Made by a program: the position numbers and the translations under genes | The notes under the pieces: model-generated | The model's input: the letters and a program-made list of their open reading frames with translations, nothing else | What the model was told of the DNA's origin: nothing | The model's database searches: none | Assembly (NCBI RefSeq): GCF_023715845.1 | Contig: NZ_JAMBOR010000002.1 | Location: 186,001 to 250,000 of the forward strand | Length of the DNA stretch: 64,000 bases | Source of the DNA: Fictibacillus phosphorivorans | Lineage (GTDB): Bacteria; Bacillota; Bacilli; Bacillales; Fictibacillaceae | Direction of reading: 5' to 3' | Shown here: positions 62,730-64,000 of the stretch, piece after piece | How positions within the stretch are numbered: the stretch's first letter is position 1 | Layout of the letters: every line of letters starts with the position of its first letter

Positions 62730-63164
62730 CTATGCACAGCCACATGATCCACCAGATCCACATCCACCACTGCAAGAACTCTCATCAAAAAACGGATTGC
62801 CTGTTGGAACTTTTATCTGCTCCGAAACACTCCCGGCAATAATTCTGCTGCACTCAATTAAAAGCTTTTCAAGCTCTTTTTCCGCCTTCTTAAAGTTCGC
62901 TATATTCTCATTGAAATCTAGCTCTCTTTTAAGCATACGGATTTGCGCAGAAACAGTATGAAAGTCAGGATGATACTTGCCGAACCTTTGCACTTCTTCA
63001 TATTTTTCTTTCATATCGGCAAAGCGCGAGATCATCTCTTGTGCCTGTTTATCTTGTTCCAAAATATATTTGGCTTTTCTATATTCGGATGCAACGCTAG
63101 AACTCGAAACCATTTCCGCTAAAGATAATGACTCTTCCAGCAATGCAACTTGTTCGATACTCAT
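62730..63164 (-). CDS. ylbF: RicF (YlbF), Y-complex subunit
   Basis: 144 residues, YlbF/YmcA family. Helical domain (LLEESLSLAEMVSSSSVASEYRKAK, IRMLKRELDFNENIANFKKAE) and a C-terminal cysteine tail with Cys131, Cys135, Cys141 and Cys143 that helps hold [4Fe-4S] clusters. With YmcA and YaaT it forms the Y-complex acting on RNase Y mRNA processing, competence, biofilm and sporulation. ATG at 63164 with GGGAGGTGG is preferred over a start at 63233. Confidence 0.93.
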   Translation of the reverse strand: MSIEQVALLEESLSLAEMVSSSSVASEYRKAKYILEQDKQAQEMISRFADMKEKYEEVQRFGKYHPDFHTVSAQIRMLKRELDFNENIANFKKAEKELEKLLIECSRIIAGSVSEQIKVPTGNPFFDESSCSGGCGSGGSCGCA

Positions 63165-63282
63165 ACAGCCACCTCCCTTTAGGTATGAGGTTACTTTTAT
63201 ATTATAGCGGATAATGATTATAGTTAAAAGCACGGCTGTCTATTTGAAGTAAATAAAAGCTGCGTCAGTACAAAATTCTTGT

Positions 63283-63320
63283 TAAAAAAATAAAACCTCT
63301 TCTAAAAATAAGAAGAGGTT
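63283..63320 (-). terminator. terminator downstream of metE
   Basis: Minus strand AACCTCTTCT / AGAAGAGGTT perfect stem with loop TATTTTT, then TTATTTTTTT. Confidence 0.88.
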
Positions 63321-63380
63321 AATGGAAACTAGCGCTTTTCTTCAATCATTCATTTAGCTTTGTCTAAAATCATCTCGTTG

Positions 63381-64000
63381 TTAATTCTTCTTAACAAGGA
63401 GCTGTTCTCTCGTTTGCTCTGCAGCTTCTACCATCACCTTTAAAGCGTTAATTGTCTCTTCAACCCCCCGTGTTTTTAATCCGCAATCTGGATTGATCCA
63501 AAATTGCTTTGGATCAAGTACTTGAAGGGCACGTTTACTATTTCTTACAACCTCTTCAAGCTTTGGAACTCGTGGACTGTGAATATCATAAACCCCAAGC
63601 CCAATGCCTTTGTCATAAGTATTTTCTTCAAAGGCATAGATCAATTCACCATGACTTCTTGATGTCTCAATCGAAATCACATCAGCATCAAGAGCTTTAA
63701 TAGCATCGATAATGGCTTCAAAATCTGAATAACACATATGAGTATGAATTTGTGTACCATTTTGTACAGATGATGTTGCTAGTTTAAACGCGTAAACCGC
63801 TGCGTTTAAATAACTCTCCCAGTTTTCACGCTTTAAGGGCAGTCCTTCACGAATTGCCGGTTCATCAACCTGAATCATGCGGATGCCATTTTCCTCAAGG
63901 ACTTCAACTTCTTTTCGGAGAGCAAGCGCGATCTGATTAGCCACATCATAACGTGATATATCATCGCGTACAAATGACCAGTTTAAAATTGTGACCGGTC
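63381..64000 (-). CDS. metE: cobalamin-independent methionine synthase, C-terminal part (cut by window edge)
   Basis: The last 206 residues of MetE; the reading frame continues past 64000 ([13 protein letters not shown]). It methylates homocysteine with methyltetrahydrofolate-glutamate. All zinc ligands expected in this part are present: His and Cys in HTHMCYSDF, Glu in [10 protein letters not shown], and Cys in [21 protein letters not shown] precedes them. No break is seen; it is partial only because the window stops. The leader and start are outside. Confidence 0.95.
   Translation of the reverse strand, partial: PVTILNWSFVRDDISRYDVANQIALALRKEVEVLEENGIRMIQVDEPAIREGLPLKRENWESYLNAAVYAFKLATSSVQNGTQIHTHMCYSDFEAIIDAIKALDADVISIETSRSHGELIYAFEENTYDKGIGLGVYDIHSPRVPKLEEVVRNSKRALQVLDPKQFWINPDCGLKTRGVEETINALKVMVEAAEQTREQLLVKKN

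Overview
The window is a 64 kb piece of a low-GC Gram-positive, endospore-forming bacterium of the family Bacillaceae. The evidence is gene order shared with Bacillus subtilis (pyr operon, ileS-divIVA-ylm-sigG-sigE-spoIIGA, ftsZ-ftsA, dcw cluster, ylb cluster), purple-book sporulation genes (sigE, sigG, spoIIGA, spoVD, spoVE, rsfA, ylbJ), frequent TTG starts behind strong GGAGG sites, and a T-box and PyrR attenuators. It is not B. subtilis itself: murG, bpr, ylmA, ylyA and the sulfate-assimilation block are missing from their usual places. The species cannot be named from this sequence.

Layout. 76-1785 (+): rqcH, ribosome quality control. 2028-14368 (-): the pyrimidine operon pyrR-pyrP-pyrB-pyrC-carA-carB-pyrK-pyrD-pyrF-pyrE plus a methyltransferase as last gene. 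It starts at a consensus promoter (14538-14566) and carries three PyrR-type attenuators. 14563-15934 (-): rluD-like pseudouridine synthase and lspA. 16082-19397 (-): ileS behind an isoleucine T-box. 19394-23360 (-): divIVA, ylmH, ylmG, sepF, ylmE, ylmD, ylmC. 23451-26142 (-): sigG, sigE, spoIIGA with a Spo0A-type spoIIG promoter. 26143-27060: about 0.9 kb without genes, filled with dispersed repeats. 27061-46272 (-): ftsZ, ftsA, sbp, ylxX, ylxW, divIB, murB, spoVE, murD, mraY, murF, murE, spoVD, pbpB, ftsL, rsmH, mraZ. 46347-52569 (-): bshC, a small membrane protein, panE and a three-gene biotin-dependent acyl-CoA carboxylase. 52736-63164 (both strands): ylbP, rsfA, an enoyl-CoA hydratase, rpmF, ylbN, tmcAL, ylbL, ylbK, ylbJ, coaD, rsmD, a candidate small RNA, two unrecognised small genes, ylbG and ylbF. 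63381-64000 (-): the 3' end of metE, cut by the window edge.

How it works together. Most of the window is housekeeping: UMP synthesis, peptidoglycan precursors, septum formation (FtsZ, FtsA, SepF, DivIVA, DivIB, FtsL, PBP2B) and the switch from division to sporulation (SpoIIGA activates pro-SigE; SigG acts later in the forespore; SpoVD and SpoVE make spore cortex). Regulation is largely visible in the DNA: PyrR attenuation, a T-box, an MraZ operator array, and leader hairpins that can hide the ribosome binding sites of sigG and rsfA.

The most unusual items are a terminator-ended structured transcript at 61370-61533 with C-rich single-stranded segments (candidate regulatory RNA), the rsfA leader hairpin, a family of 120-190 bp dispersed repeats including one placed between the ileS T-box and ileS, and the absence of murG from the dcw cluster. 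I found no phage, CRISPR array, transposase, rRNA or tRNA gene.
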